From an uncultured Bacteroidales bacterium (GTDB lineage Bacteria > Bacteroidota > Bacteroidia > Bacteroidales > WCHB1-69): a stretch of DNA of 13,139 nucleotides. A model generated the notes under the pieces. The model saw only the letters and a list, made by a program, of their open reading frames with translations, was not told the origin of the DNA and did not search any database. The stretch covers positions 1 to 13,139 of the forward strand of contig ONXT01000182.1 of assembly GCA_900321845.1 (NCBI GenBank), read 5' to 3'. The position numbers and the translations under genes were made by a program. Below, in pieces: positions 12,873 through 13,139 of the stretch. Position 1 is the first letter of the stretch. Every line of letters starts with the position of its first letter.

Positions 12873-13139
12873 TCATTCTGTAATTAATTTCATGAAGTGA
12901 ACGCCTTTGACGGCCCAGCTGGCGGTGCAGGTTCCTTCTGACTTGTAGCGGAAGCCGAGGCGGAAATCGGCGGTGAGATTGGTGAGCCCGGAAACTTGAA
13001 CTTGGGTGTATGCACCTGTCGGATAATTGGTTACAGTGATCGGATGCCAGTCGCTTTCGCTGGGCGTGCCTTCAAGAACAGTTGTGTAGTAAATGCTGAA
13101 ATTGTCGAGGGCAACCCCACTGATGCTTTGGAACATCTC
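12873..13139 (-). CDS. C-terminal fragment of a probable secreted or surface beta-sandwich protein
   Basis: Only the last 88 codons and the TGA stop are in the window; the frame is open at its edge, so the true start lies outside. The visible part is rich in Thr, Ser, Tyr and alternating hydrophobic residues, for example VTNYPTGAYTQVQVSGLTNL. It ends with a FRLGFRYKSEGTCTASWAVKG-like strand pattern. This resembles the jelly-roll (choice-of-anchor-J or DUF5017-like) domains at the ends of many Bacteroidota extracellular proteins. No type IX secretion C-terminal signal follows. The family assignment is tentative. It is 71 bases upstream of ribBA on the same strand. Confidence 0.5.
   Translation of the reverse strand, partial: EMFQSISGVALDNFSIYYTTVLEGTPSESDWHPITVTNYPTGAYTQVQVSGLTNLTADFRLGFRYKSEGTCTASWAVKGVHFMKLITE

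Overview
The window looks like chromosomal DNA from an anaerobic member of the Bacteroidota, most likely a Bacteroidales. The evidence is four-fold: Bacteroidota-type -7 promoter elements (TAnnTTTG) in front of several genes, A-rich start regions with mostly weak Shine-Dalgarno sites, an EF-P gene coupled to a second LpxD-type acyltransferase, and a fused RibBA next to a lipoprotein ApbE. All complete genes are intact. No RNA genes, insertion sequences, CRISPR arrays or integrase genes are visible. The largest gap between genes is 241 bases.

Left arm (1-1990, minus strand): a short-chain dehydrogenase follows a clear 3-keto-5-aminohexanoate cleavage enzyme (kce, lysine fermentation). Kce and the next block are transcribed divergently from a 241-base intergenic region. 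That region carries one -7 element per strand and a near-perfect direct repeat that covers the upstream part of the kce promoter.

Centre (2000-8336, plus strand): a TerB_N/TerB_C protein, then D-aminoacyl-tRNA deacylase (dtd), a BrxD-like DUF2791 P-loop ATPase, an Lhr-like superfamily II helicase (BrxHI-like) and an O6-alkylguanine-DNA alkyltransferase. The ATPase and helicase overlap by ATGA, and the alkyltransferase follows after 21 bases. BrxD and BrxHI are accessory components of type 2 and type 6 BREX. Here they occur with no PglX, PglZ, BrxC or methylase in the window, and are paired instead with a TerB_N/TerB_C protein. This TerB-ATPase-helicase set is the best candidate for a poorly understood DNA-processing, stress or defence system.

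Right arm (8382-13139, minus strand): reading with transcription, the end of a probable surface or secreted protein, ribBA (riboflavin synthesis), apbE (FMN transfer to exported proteins), a DUF2007 membrane-anchored protein, efp, and an lpxD paralogue that starts on the last base of the efp stop codon. This arm and the central block converge on a strong bidirectional terminator at 8382-8410. The right arm is mostly housekeeping, with a flavin theme (ribBA-apbE) and a translation/envelope theme (efp-lpxD).
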